DNA from: Chlorophyllum brunneum
Taxonomy: Eukaryota > Basidiomycota > Agaricomycetes > Agaricales > Agaricaceae
Assembly (NCBI GenBank): GCA_963576785.1
Contig: OY756140.1
Location: 372,001 to 436,000, forward strand
Length of the DNA: 64,000 nt
Reading direction: 5' to 3'
Each line of letters begins with the position of its first letter. The first letter of the stretch is position 1. The notes under the pieces are model-generated. The model searched no databases, was not told the DNA's origin, and saw nothing but the letters and a program-made list of their open reading frames with translations. The translations under genes were made by a program, and so were the position numbers. This document shows, one piece after another, positions 1-12,041 of this stretch.

Positions 1-694
1 AGTGCGATGGTCGAAGCCCAGAATGGAGTAAGTGCGATACCAGGCCCTACATCCATATTGACCGCCGCCCATTGATAAGGACCGAAGTCCGGATTGTTGA
101 TGTGCACGGTTTGAAGGAATATTTGCAAAATTGTGCAGATGATACCGCCGACCCAGAGGAAAATTGGGAACCACATAATTAACATTCGCTTGTTGTGGAC
201 CACCCACAGGCGGTACATCTAAAGGTTAAGTTCTCGTTACCATCTCTCTGAAAGCATACTTATGGACCAACATACCAGAACGACATCCGCCAGTAAAGCT
301 ATTGTGTTGACGAGTGTGCACTATATGACACAAAGCGAGTCAAGTCATTCCCACTACTTGCCCGGTGATGCGAGAGACTGACCTTGACTATGGCATCCCA
401 AGGGGGGTCGACGTAATCGTTCGGCCTGTGACCTTGTTCCACAAAGCTCGTCTCGGCCATTGGCGTATGAACAGTCATCCCCATATTAGCTATCACCAAT
501 GCAGCGAGCACGTTGGTCATAACGACCATAAACCAATGAATGCTCCTCCTCAACTTCCAGCCCTCATCCGCAAAGAGCAACCATCGATTGGCAAAGGAAG
601 CAGTGATAAGATAGAACCCGAAAAATATTCCAATCGTGAATGTGATGGCTACACTCTGAGGAAGTAAGAATGGAGGTAGTTTGGTCCCCGCCAT
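1..694 (-). CDS. Seven-TM membrane protein, array copy A (3' end cut by window edge)
   Basis: Model: complement of exons 383-694, 276-320 and <1-218. The start is the ATG at 694. Exon 1 (104 codons) encodes a short N-terminus, TM1 (around VAITFTIGIFFGFYLI), the loop WLLFADEGWKLRRSIHW and TM2. Exon 2 is exactly 45 nt, as in every other copy. Exon 3 begins MYRLWVV and carries TM4 (FLWVGGIICTILQIFL) and the start of TM5 (GPGIALTPFWAST). Exons 4 and 5 lie outside the window. All visible splice sites are GT-AG and in phase, and no stop is seen, so this copy looks intact as far as it goes. It belongs to a paralogous family with copies at about 11-17 kb and 29-31 kb. I do not recognise a named domain; a receptor-like or transporter role cannot be told from sequence. 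Confidence 0.8.
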
Positions 695-2824
695 ATCTGC
701 AAATGAGGGGGGCGGGATTCGGAGGGAGTTAAATCTTTCTGGCCAATGGTATTCTTACCCCTGGGTCCTTTTATCCTGGCACCTGGGCCTATGAAGTAAC
801 AACGCTCAAACAAAGATATTGACATGCCGACATCAGCCGGGATGGAAAAAGAGTCCGCATATTTAGAACATGGGGCCGGATGTCTATGTTGATCAACTTG
901 GACGAGCGTATACCGCCTGTTCATCATTACCCTTCGTGTCAACAATGCCCATTATGACCATGGCTTCCTGCACAGCATCCTCAATTCCAGCGTCGATGGC
1001 ACAATTCATGACATCGAAGGGACATATGGATTACTCAAATTTAGACTTGAACTAACTTGGAATGATATTCACAGCATCGTGGGTTTTTCTTTTTTAATCT
1101 TCTTTCATAATTATAATGTGGCAACAACGATCGTGGGTCTGGCGGTCAACGACCTTTCGGATCAGTCAAATGACTGGATAACACTTTGAAACAACGACGC
1201 CATACCTGAGGGAAGCGCGGGGTGGTTGTACTTCGGTCAGTGCCTTGGTATTTATTCTAAATTTACTACGAACTAGAGTGCCGTGGGCGTACGCCCTGTA
1301 CAGTGATAGTTCTCTCACTATTCGACGCCAGTTCCTCGACATGGATCGTCACTCGTGTGAGTGTGGTCTAGTGAAATCGACGCGTGACGTTGAAACGTAA
1401 ATCTGCTATCATGCTCAGAAATGATGCATCTAAACGAAAAGCGCAGCAACCCCCTAACATAAGGTCCAGGAATAATCGAATCGTGAGTGTTTAGACTTTG
1501 TAAGCTCCGATCAATCTGCGCAACGGTTTTTTACTCGTCGTGACGAACTTGGCAGTACACCCCAGTCAGGGGGAGGACCTCCATGTCTCTCACACTGCAT
1601 AAGGGCGTGGGGTTCTAACAGCGAAGCCACCTCAGCTAATGGCCTAGTGATCTCTTCTTGAGGTGCCCGAGATACGCCTTCCCCTCCTACCGTTGTCTAG
1701 CATCTGCCAGAGATCTTGGCATTCGTGGTAACTTTTTCCGGCTAAATTAGTAGTGCATGGAGCATGACGTCCTGTTGTGGTCATAAGGATGCCAAGGTGT
1801 ATGGCGACATGTACACTGACCATAGAAATGTTCTCTGTCGTGCCAGTCGGATTGATACTTGGTGGAGTATATTAATTCACTACTTGCAAGCGAGTCCAGT
1901 GATTTCTGTGACCCACCTACTGCCAGCCGAAAACGCGAAAACGAGTCCACGAAGAGGTGCTAAATTCTTATTATGGCTCATGTGTCGTCTCAGACTTGTG
2001 TATGGCGCCAATTTTGAGAAGCCAGCTCCATGAGGCTCCTTAGGGTGCATTCCGACACGGCCACTCTCACACCTCGTATGCTTCTTTTTTGATTGATGAT
2101 TGTGGAGGGTATATCGAGGACGTTGTGCTCACGAGTGATCGCCATACTTAGGTCTATGGCAACGTATGGGCAGGGCCTTGTTCCAGAGAACAGCCAACCA
2201 GCGTCTGATCCTTAACTTTTTTTCACTTCCATCATAGCTGTCCTGCCAGTGAGTGCTTGTTCTACCTGCAAACTACTCCACAATCATTTGATATATTGAT
2301 CTAAAAGTCGCGGGACAACCAGAGAAGTTGGGCTCAGGGCAGGAAGTTTCGATCACCCTACCGCATGTCTTTCCATGCTTAACCACCACAAAACATTCGC
2401 CCTTAAGTAGTTACACACTCCTACAAACAAAAGAGGCCAAACCCAGTGTGGAGAGCGACGTTTGGCTACTGCTGAACTCTCACGTCGTCTCCAAAAGAGT
2501 CTTTTCGGATCAAAAATCTCGGAGCGCCCATCACTGGGTCGGGGCATCATCATAAACATCCCAAAGTCAAGTCTTCTGTCCCTCTTCCCCATTTCTATGC
2601 CTCCTCCATTTCTATTTCATAACTGTAAGCTATCCCCTTTAAGTCCAATTGTAGGTCTACACCGTAGATGATTATCTGGAGAAAGTCCCAAATAAATAAT
2701 GTATTCTACCTAACCTCTTCCTTCCTTCTCTCTTCTCCATCCTACCTTTATAGTATAAAAACATTATCAATCCATTTGTACCTGGTTCCCTATTGTTCTA
2801 CACCTTGTCCATAGATGATTTTCT
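695..2824. other. Gene-free stretch between 7TM copy A and the retrotransposon
   Basis: About 2.1 kb with no coding frame that I can support on either strand: short frames only, frequent stops, no recognisable exon of the 7TM family. It includes the promoter side of copy A, a 12-bp perfect palindrome GGGCGTACGCCC near 1287, and the retrotransposon target site at its right end (TTTCT, 2820-2824). It probably holds decayed sequence, but I see no identifiable parent. Confidence 0.5.
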
Positions 2825-3396
2825 TGTTGAAGTTTTGGACATATTCTAGAAATAGACTATGAAGTCATTATGATAATAATAGACTGATCCGTTACTTTCC
2901 AGTAACTTCATTCCGTAGTAACTTCCTATGAGTTGCTCTGCATACGATGAGAGTCATAAGTACTTGATAGATTATTCTACATAGTACCCATGACTAGATA
3001 CTACGTTCCGCAGTACTCCACAGGCACTACGCCGCAGTTAAAGGGAGTCATAAGGAACAATCCATGCAATGCTAGTATTTTATGTAGTATGACTCGTCTA
3101 TGTTACAATATGTATATAAATCCCATGTAGCAGACCTAAGTTCTGCATCTTGTTCAATCGAACAACTTCTTCATCATTGCCTATCTCTTTGAGTACAATA
3201 CCTCAATCAATTTAATCGACTTTGACCTCTATTCCTCTGACATTAACCGATTTATCAATAATATCTGTCTATCCGAATTACCTTTCTACAGGTATCAGAT
3301 AGAAGCTTATTATCTCGGTGAGTAGACCCTACATTCTCTCCCACTGCATTTACTGCTGCCCCCAGCAAACAACTCGTTACGGTCGTTTCCTCAACA
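2825..3396 (+). repeat. Left LTR of the copia element
   Basis: 572 bp, TG...CA termini, aligned without gaps to 9618-10189. The four differences from the right LTR are at 2836 (T/C), 2891 (G/A), 3121 (T/C) and 3348 (A/G), given left/right. A TATA-like box TATATAAA at 3113-3120 is a plausible element promoter. Confidence 0.97.
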
Positions 3397-3411
3397 GGTT
3401 ATGGGCCCCGG
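3397..3411 (+). promoter_or_regulatory. Primer-binding site, half-tRNA(iMet) type
   Basis: Directly after the LTR the sequence reads GGTTATGGGCCCCGG. Its complement contains GGGCCCATAACC, that is, an anticodon arm with the CAT anticodon of initiator tRNA-Met. Drosophila copia has GGTTATGGGCCC at the same place and is primed by an internally cleaved initiator tRNA half rather than by a tRNA 3' end. The usual TGG of a 3'-end primer site is absent. The match is visible; use of the half-tRNA here is inferred from copia. Confidence 0.8.
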
Positions 3412-3555
3412 TAGCCTTACCGATGGTTAAACCATTATCATCCCCTCTAACCGAGATAGGATGATAGGGCTTTACCTGACAGAGTTATCCTTGTATTTGA
3501 TCATTGCTGATACGAGAATTTTCTTCTAGAAAGAAATACACTCGACAAAGATATT

Positions 3556-6500
3556 ATGTCTACTAATAATATCGTCGCTGGTTTACCTAAGCTCAATGGG
3601 CCGAAGAACTATGCGTTCTGGTCTAGAAGGCTCCAGGATGCCTTAACCCTCATTTCTGTCACTGGTTCTGATCAGTCCGGATGGACTGTGACAGACCAGG
3701 ATCTCTCCCCTAAAAATCCTGCCACTTTAACAGAGGAGGATAGAAGGAGAGAACAATTGAGAGGTCAGGCATTGGCTGTTATTAATGGTACCTTACCTGA
3801 TTCCCTGTTACTCTATGGGCATGATGCTCCTGGATTCCTCTGGAGTGATTTGAAAACCTGCTTTGGGACACCTTCTCCTGCCGCGGTGTATTCAATTCTC
3901 CAAAGAATGTTGCAAAAGCACATTTTAGGGAATCAAGATCCAGCAATGGATCTAGCTGAATTGAGAACAATGGTTTCTCAATTAGAAACAGCTAAAGTAA
4001 AATTGCCAGAAGTTCTTGGTGCGATGATTGCTTTGAATGCACTACCACTGGATTGGAATGCTGTGGCCCAAACAACATTGGCGAATAATCACGATGTTGT
4101 AGATATGACCTGGGAGGTAGTTCAGCAGGCTATAAATGCTGAGTGGTCAAGACGTAAAGGGTCAAGACCTAACATGTCTAACCCACAAGCCTCTTTTGCC
4201 GCCACTGCTAACTACCAAACTCGCCCTCAGGGCAACATCCCCAGGACTCGCCCTGGACCACCCTGGAACCGCTTCCACCCTGGAGGCAATACCAGGGCCC
4301 AGCCTGCAAGAGGTCCTTGCCACCCTGCCAATCCGAGTGGGCAGCCACCTCAGCCTTCTCCTCCTACTCCTACCTGGATTAACGTCCAGAAGAAGAAGAA
4401 GAAGCCCAAAAAGCGCCAGGGTAAACCCCAGGCCCACATGGCAGAAGCCATGGCGGGCTTTGCCGCTGCCATGGAACCGGTGGTCCATCGTTTCACTGGT
4501 CTGGGGATGACCCCCTTCGACCTGATGAGGTGCATGGACGCGCCTTGACCTATTCCCGCTCCCGCTCCTCCGACCACTCATGTATTAGTGAGTGAGAGAC
4601 CAAAACCTCTTACTTGGGTTAATCCCAAGAAGGTCCAGCAGGCACGAGAGAATGCTTGTGCTGAGCTCGAGAAAAAGGTGTGTGCTGAAGCACGAAACTT
4701 ATGTTTCACCACCTTGCTTGAAAACTCACTGCGGATCCAACAGGTGACCATCTGGCGCGACCGCGTCACTGGTCCTTTGCCCATGCAAATGGCGAAGAAA
4801 CATGCTCTCGATCGTTATGATCGACAAATGCACGAGGTCTCTCATCCCCGCACCCAACAAGGACAATCGGTGACACCTCCCAGTGCACCTTCTGTTCCTT
4901 CTGGTCACCTCCCAGGTTGTACCTGTGAGGGACACACAAGGGTGAGTAAATGGTTTCTAAAGCATAGTAACCCTGAAATTAACACGACTTGCATCCGCTT
5001 TTCCTTCCTCTTACCCATTGGCTCACCATATACCTTATTGGTTTCTCCCAAATATGGGACAAAAATTAATTTGGCTATACACCATGTGGTAAAGATTCCA
5101 AGCATGGACTCTGTCGCCCGGGGCGACTCACTTGAACCCGGAGAGGTTCAGCCATTCTACCTTCCTCCTTGGGAGGAAATAGTAGCTCCGGCTGTCAGGA
5201 CCTACGAAGAGGAGTTCCCTCCTCTTCCTCGGGCCTCCCCTCCAATGGAGCAATTCCAGAGCAAGAGATACTCTCTTACTCAGAAGAACAAGACCGCTGA
5301 CAGGCAACCTGCCATACTTACAGTGTTGGTAGATGAAGCCTTCAAACGGCTTGAGAGCAAGAAGGAGGTCAATGACCTCATGGCGCCAGCTCAGGATGTC
5401 GCCTACGACATCCATGACCCCAGGAACCCTGCGAACGTCACAGGACCCTCTTCTGGACCTCTTCCGAAGTCTCCGAAGTCCGAACCCTTTGCTTTGGCAC
5501 CTCAATCTGAGGTGTCTCTCAGACTTTCGTCGACTGACTACGGAAGCGACTTCAAGAAGAAGGGAGGAGCTGGGTACGTGATCAATTCGATCTCAGATAC
5601 TCTTACTAACCCTGATACACAGTCCTGTCACCAATATGCCGACCGGCCGTCTTCGCAAGAAGAAGGGCAAGGGCAAAGGGAAAGGATGTCAGGGGCCAGG
5701 GATGTAAATACGCAATCGGGATCTTTAGGATCCCATAATCATGTATTTTCTTTGTGCGAATCGATGAATGAGAAGTGTTTTAACACTTCTCAATTTTCTT
5801 GTTTCTCCACGTGCATGCCCGATCAGTATTTAAGAGTACCGGATCAAATTAGATCTCGATCACTGAGCAATGATCAAATCATAATGCCACTAGAAGAATA
5901 TAGTGACGTATGGTTATTAGACTCAGGGGCATCATGTCATTATACCCCTTATGCGGAAGATTTTATCAACTTCGAAGAACTCGAAGTTTCGATCCCAATT
6001 AAAACTGTAGGAGCACAAAGCCCCTACCTTAATGCGGTTGGTCTTGGCGCAGTTATGCTTAAGCATAGAGTCTATAACGGGAAGACTGACAGCATTCAAC
6101 CAACGCAGATATTAATATATCCAGTCTTCCTTCTAAAAAGAACCTCTAAACGACTAATGTCAGTGGGACAGTTATGCCAGGATGGCAAAACTGTTAGAAC
6201 CGATGCCAACGAATCAGTAGTAGTTGATAGCGAAGGAAATGCTATTCTTCAAGCATATTCTTCAGCAAGTCGCAACACTACTTTACATTTTGTTAATACA
6301 AAAATTGTACATTCGGAACAAGCAGCTATGACTGCAGATCCGATCGTTGGCTACAAAGTTGTACATGCGAGATTAGGACATCCCTCTAATCGTATCCTCA
6401 ATTATTTTGAGAAAAATACGATTGGGTTTACTCCGGTACGGATTCCCGAGCAAAAGCCTGTCTGTAACGGTTGTGCCAAGGGAAAGATGCACCAGAAACC

Positions 6501-9500
6501 CTTTAGAGAGAACCCTACACGCGCAAAGCGTCCATTCGAAAGAATATACTCGGATTTAGTTGAACTTCCGATTCTTTCTTACCATAAATATAAATGGGTC
6601 ATGACCATAATGGACGACTTTTCCTCTCATGGATGGATTTGCTTCCTCCATAAGAAATCAGAAGCAGCAGAAGAAATGAAAAATTTCATTGCCTTAATTC
6701 AGACTTAATACAAGACTAAATTAAAATACCTCTGCACTGATAGAGGAGGAGAGTATGCAACTGATGAGTTGCAATCTCATTTGCGCTCATTAGGGATCAT
6801 ACATGAGACCAGTGCACCGCACACACACCAACAAAATGGTCGAGCGGAACGCCTGAACCGAACTCTAATGGATAAAGCAGAAGCCATGTGGCATCATGCT
6901 TGTATTCCTGATGGTTGGTGGGAGTTTTCTATAGATCATGCAATACATATCTATAATAAAACACCGGTATCACGGCTCATGTGGAAAACACCTTATGAAG
7001 TGTTGAATCAGAAGATTCCAGACATCTCCAAAGAGAGAGTCTTTGGCTGCGGTGCTTATGTCTTTCTCCCAAAAGAGATAAGAGACAATAAACTGACAGC
7101 GAAGTCAGAACTCATGATTTTCCTTGGTTGGACATCAGACAGGAAAAATTATTGTTTCATGAGGCACCTAAATGGAAATGTAATCTATACATCTCCAACA
7201 GCCGTATTCAGCAAAGAACACTTCCCTAAATATGTTGGGAAGAAGCGAGAAGAATGGATGAACCAACCATCATCTTCTACTTCTTGAAGTACACCTTCGG
7301 AAGTTATTGTCTTCCATGCTCCAGATCCATCTACTGGTTTACCTATTGATAAACTACCAAGCCCTATTCCCCGAACTTCTACCGGAAGTTCTCCGGAAGA
7401 TAGGACTTATAGATCTGTACATGGATGAATTCCAACTCCTTTCCCTAAACCTAAAAAGAATAAAGGAAAGGGAAAAGCACCGAATATCGATACTAATGTT
7501 CAGGAGGAGTGGGATGGTATTGTGCAAAACATTCTCTTTCCACCAAGAGAAGCACAAACACCAGAAGACGATGACAGTGATGGATTATCATATGCTGATC
7601 CACCTAATCACCCTGAAGGTCCAAACCATCCGCCTTCTCAAAGAGATGATCCGGATGTACAACCATTCATACCCTATACCCCTGTCGAAGATGATTGGGA
7701 TGCTGGTCCTTCTGTACCACGAGGTCACTCGGATCAAATGCCGGTTCCTGAAATACCTCAGAGACCGCAAAGAACCTAAAAAGTACCTGAACGTCCAGAA
7801 AACTTCTATGGTTCTACCAAGCATCCAACCAAAATACTCTAGGACTATGAAATGTTCCAACCTCCTAAGTCGAAATTAACAAGTTCTACAAGTAGACTTG
7901 TTAGACAAATTCGATCAGAGGCTTCCAAACCTGGAATAATCGATAAACATTCTCAGCATGAAGCTTCTACATTAGAAGACTTATGCAGAAAAGGAGGAGT
8001 AGGGATGATCGATTATCTGTGCGCTCAAAAAGTCGAATCACCATTAGTTCCTATTTCTTTCAAGGATCTAAATTGACTACCATCAGAAGAGAAATCTAAA
8101 TGGTGGAAAGCGTGCTTAGAAGAGTTAAATTCACTCAAAGAAAGACATGTTTATGACTTAGCTAAACTTCTGCCTGGAAGAAAAGCTGTCAAAAATAGAT
8201 GGGTCTTTACACCCAAATCAGATGGTCGATACCGTGCTTGACTAGTAGCAAAAGGATTCTCTCAGATAGAGGGAATCGATTACGATGAACTATTTTCACC
8301 AGTAGTCCGTTATGAGACAGCATGACTCATATTTGCAGTCGCTGCCCTCAACGATTGGGAGATACTCAGTTTAGATGTTAAAACTGCTTATCTCTACGGA
8401 AAACTGGATGAAGAACTCTATATGGAACTTCCAGAAGGTTTCAATACAAGTCGTGGTAATCTGGTTTGGAAATTAAACTGAGCCATTTATGGATTAAAGC
8501 AATCTGGACGGCAATAGTGGAAGGAGTTGACTAAGTCAATGACCGACCTAGGATTTGTCCGATCCAAACTAGATACTGGAGTCTATTATTACTACGACCC
8601 TGAAACCAAAGAGCTTATTATAGCTCTGGTCTATGTAGATGACTCAATGTTTGTCGGAATTAGAGGCTCTAGACTTCTACATGAGAAGCGAGCACTCTTT
8701 ATGAAGAAATGGGAATGCCAAGATCTTGGTCCAACCAAAGAGTTTCTTGGCATGAAAATTTCGCGAAATCCTATAAACCAATCAATCACCCTAGACCAAA
8801 TGGATTATCTAGGAAAAGTACTTGATCGATTTAAAGTAATTGGAAAAGAAGAAATCCCATTACCAAATGGATTTATCTTCGAATCCAATACAGGAAAAGC
8901 GATACCTGACTTCATAAAGAGGTATCAACAGTTAGTAGGATCAGTTATGTATCTGATGATAGGCAGTCGGCCCAACATAGCTTTCGCCACTGTCAAATTA
9001 TCACAACATATGACCAATCCCACTAAAGCGCATTACAATGCAGGCTTACATTTGCTAAAGTATCTTAATGCTACTCGCAAATATAGAATTACCTATAATG
9101 GAAGTTCTATGCAAGGCCTGAATGCCTTTTCTGACTCTGATTGGGCTGGTGATCCAATTAGTCGTAAATCTGTAACTGGATATTTCTGTTTATTAGCTAG
9201 CGGAACTATCGCTTGGTTAAGTAGGAAACAGAAAACTGTTGCATTATCTTCCACCGAAGCTGAATATATGGCTTTGTCAGATTGCAGTCGACAACTGGTT
9301 TGGACTGTCAATTTGTTGGAAGAAATTGGTATCCGATCATTAGCCCCTTATCTTTTCGGTGATAATGAGGGTTCAATATTTTGGGCCAAGAATCCAGTAA
9401 CAGAAAAACGATCAAAACATGTCGACGTCGAATACCATTACATCCGTGATTTGGTAGAAGACGGAAAGATTGAAATATTCTCTGTGAAAGGCACTGAAAA

Positions 9501-9582
9501 TCCTGCCGATATTCTCACAAAGAATTTAGACAAAATTAAATTCAATCTATTCCGACCTCGCCTTGGCTTGACGTTTGAGTAA
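3556..9582 (+). pseudogene. gag-pol polyprotein of the copia element, one frame with 11 internal stops
   Basis: A single frame of 2009 codons runs from ATG 3556 to TAA 9580 with no frameshift. Domains in order: copia gag (from 3556), aspartic protease with DSG at 5920-5928, GAG-pre-integrase zinc-binding HHCC (about 6361-6480), integrase core with D (YSDL), D (CTDRGGEY) and E (NGRAERLN), reverse transcriptase with YVDD at 8632-8643, and RNase H (SDSDWAG, SSTEAEYMA) to about 9300. I see no intact CCHC zinc knuckle in gag. Internal stops: TGA at 4546, 7285, 7426, 8074, 8239, 8323 and 8479; TAA at 6706 and 7777; TAG at 7840 and 8515. At the conserved RT positions (8239, 8323, 8479, 8515) and in integrase (6706) the family residue is Arg or Gln, so the stops fit CGA, CAA or CAG with one C-to-T change. 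The original stop at 9580 is intact. Confidence 0.93.
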
Positions 9583-9606
9583 TTAAAAACTCTATATCAA
9601 TACAGA

Positions 9607-9617
9607 GCAAGGAGGAG
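9607..9617 (+). promoter_or_regulatory. Polypurine tract
   Basis: Purine-rich GCAAGGAGGAG immediately before the right LTR, the expected plus-strand primer for reverse transcription. Confidence 0.85.
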
Positions 9618-10189
9618 TGTTGAAGTTTCGGACATATTCTAGAAATAGACTATGAAGTCATTATGATAATAATAGACTGATCCATTACTTTCCAGTAACT
9701 TCATTCCGTAGTAACTTCCTATGAGTTGCTCTGCATACGATGAGAGTCATAAGTACTTGATAGATTATTCTACATAGTACCCATGACTAGATACTACGTT
9801 CCGCAGTACTCCACAGGCACTACGCCGCAGTTAAAGGGAGTCATAAGGAACAATCCATGCAATGCTAGTATTTTATGTAGTATGACTCGTCTATGTTACA
9901 ATATGTATATAAACCCCATGTAGCAGACCTAAGTTCTGCATCTTGTTCAATCGAACAACTTCTTCATCATTGCCTATCTCTTTGAGTACAATACCTCAAT
10001 CAATTTAATCGACTTTGACCTCTATTCCTCTGACATTAACCGATTTATCAATAATATCTGTCTATCCGAATTACCTTTCTACAGGTATCAGATAGAAGCT
10101 TATTATCTCGGTGAGTAGACCCTACATTCTCTCCCACTGCGTTTACTGCTGCCCCCAGCAAACAACTCGTTACGGTCGTTTCCTCAACA
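9618..10189 (+). repeat. Right LTR of the copia element
   Basis: 572 bp, TG...CA termini, 568 of 572 positions identical to the left LTR, no gaps. It is followed by the second TTTCT target copy at 10190-10194. Confidence 0.97.
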
Positions 10190-10194
10190 TTTCT

Positions 10195-10885
10195 TCCCTT
10201 TTTTCGGTCTAATTACTTCATTAAAATGTACCTTGGCATATTTCTTTCACACTTCTAAAACTGGGCCATATTCATGTATGTATATAAGTAGTATGTCTTC
10301 GATAGGGGAAGGCAGTGAAATATGAATGAGTATCTAAATCCCCTCAGATTCCCAAATCCACTTCGTCTCTTATCTATCTCAACTCCATTAATTACCCAAA
10401 CTTGATCACTGTTTTTCTCGACCATTTCCTGGTCAATTCCTCTCAAATCTTCGACGCTCTGTACCGCTAATCGACTCCTTTTGGTTGGAAGCAAAGCGGT
10501 TGTTGGATTCAGCCGCACTCGTTAAAGCGTTCGCTCACCAGCCCATACCCTCGTTCTGTACCCAGGGGAGGTTCAAAGACGACACAAGAATATGATTTCG
10601 GAACACGGAAACATTGGCTCTAACGGGTCTATTGAACTACACAAAGTATATCCCAGGCTTGCTTCTCCAATGGGCATCGCCACGTCAGAAACCATGTTGA
10701 CAAAAAGCAGCAACTACTAAGTTGAGGACTTTTCCCCCCTATTGTGGGGGTAGACATTCGCCGTTTTTTGCAAAACTTGTACATAACTAAACTGAGGAAA
10801 TCATTGTATAATCCATGCATGAGGTGACCCTTTTCATCGCGCAAGGGCACTTTAAGAAAAGGGTGGCTTACCCCAAAAGCCAGAC
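10195..10885. other. Gene-free stretch right of the retrotransposon
   Basis: No supported gene. The part around 10590-10640 resembles the 3' flank of copy C near 13300 (shared pattern TGATTTCGGRACACGG), so at least some of it was duplicated together with the 7TM genes. Confidence 0.45.
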
Positions 10886-12041
10886 TCAGTGTTCTTTCAA
10901 CGACTTCTCGACAGACGTAGGCAAACAGTCGGTCGAGGAGACACCGGAACTGAATTGGACTTCAGATACGATGCCAACGGATGGCTCCATCCCGACCACC
11001 TTATTCTGGGCTGCGCGCACGATGATGAGGTGGAAGGCTATTCCAATGACCGGAGTGTCCTATCCTCCATATGTAAACCAGAATTTCAGCCACTTTTTCA
11101 ATTCAAGTCACTCACGAGAGCACCTATAAGAAAGATGGCAAAGCCACTTCTAAAGAACCATGCAATGAAACGCGCCAGTGTCATAGATAAATACTATACC
11201 CCGGACTCCGCAAGAATTCGCATGATGGAAAGCAACTGCCGCGAAAATTGCCCGGATTGCTTCACAAAGTAATATAATCGACGGAGAAGCATGACTGAGA
11301 ATAATATTTGATAAGACAAGCGAATGGAACGACAACATGATGGCGGTCCTCACGTGTTACATATGCGTTCAAGACCACAGTCGAACCCCAGAATGGTATC
11401 ATCACTATCCCAGGACCAATTGACGTGTTCACTGGTCCCCAATTATAGGGTCCAATTTCGGTGTCGTGGACATGTGTGACTTCGAGGTAAATCTCTATTG
11501 CGGTGCACGCAATGCAACCAAGCCAGAGAAGGATGGGGAGAATAACGACCTTGACGGAGCGTTCATACACAACCCAACAGCGGTATATCTGCTCTGATGA
11601 TTACTTCTTTCTGATTTTCCTGAAGAAAGAATGGCATACCAAGACAACATCCGCTAACAAAGCTACAAAGTTGGATACTGCACACTAAATAAATTTAATC
11701 TCACCCATATACAGAGCTTGATAACTTGAAAAACAAACCTTGAGAGTATTCACCCATTCAGGCGTGTGGTATGGAGTTCCAGGGAGGTTCTTTGACATGA
11801 ACAGTACTCGATCCATCAGGTTCCGTATGTGTAGTGCAAACCAGAGCGAAGTGAGTGCCGCAATAAGCAATGTCACCATAACCAATGCCCAGTTGATATG
11901 CTTCTTCGCTTTTCATCCCTGTTCTGCGAAGAGAAGCCAGCGGAGGCAGTGAGCGAATGTGCATAGTGATATTCCAAAAACGAGAGAGGACAAGATCAAA
12001 GCAACTGCCTCTTCGTGGGCCGGAATGTTGTCAGGTGTCAT
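10886..12041 (-). pseudogene. Seven-TM membrane protein, array copy B, two in-frame stops
   Basis: Model: complement of exons 11739-12041, 11640-11684, 11354-11588, 11116-11294 and 10886-11059. Splice sites, phases and exon lengths (303, 45, 235, 179, 174 nt) match the open copies. Two stops break it. TGA at 11913-11915 stands where the other copies have Trp (the EQGW motif, TGG to TGA). TAG at 11194-11196 stands where the others have Leu/Ile in AESG-x-L-YLS of TM6. Everything else is conserved, including the tail motif SEVQFSSG and a terminal stop. A TATA box (TATAAATG, minus strand 12101-12094) lies about 53 nt upstream of the start. It is a recently inactivated gene unless the stops are sequencing errors. 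Its closest relative in the window by tail sequence is copy F. Confidence 0.85.

Larger units (their letters stand above)
2825..10189 (+). mobile_element. Complete Ty1/copia LTR retrotransposon
   Basis: A 7365-bp element bounded by 572-bp direct LTRs that begin TGTTG and end CAACA, flanked on both sides by the 5-bp target duplication TTTCT (2820-2824 and 10190-10194). A copia-type primer-binding site follows the left LTR and a polypurine tract precedes the right LTR. The internal region is one gag-pol reading frame in the order gag, aspartic protease, integrase, reverse transcriptase, RNase H. Integrase before RT places it in Ty1/copia. The LTRs differ at four positions of 572 (0.7%), all transitions, so the insertion is recent. 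The polyprotein frame is nevertheless broken by eleven stops, so this copy is not autonomous as written. It lies between two seven-TM paralogs and appears to disrupt no gene. Confidence 0.97.
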
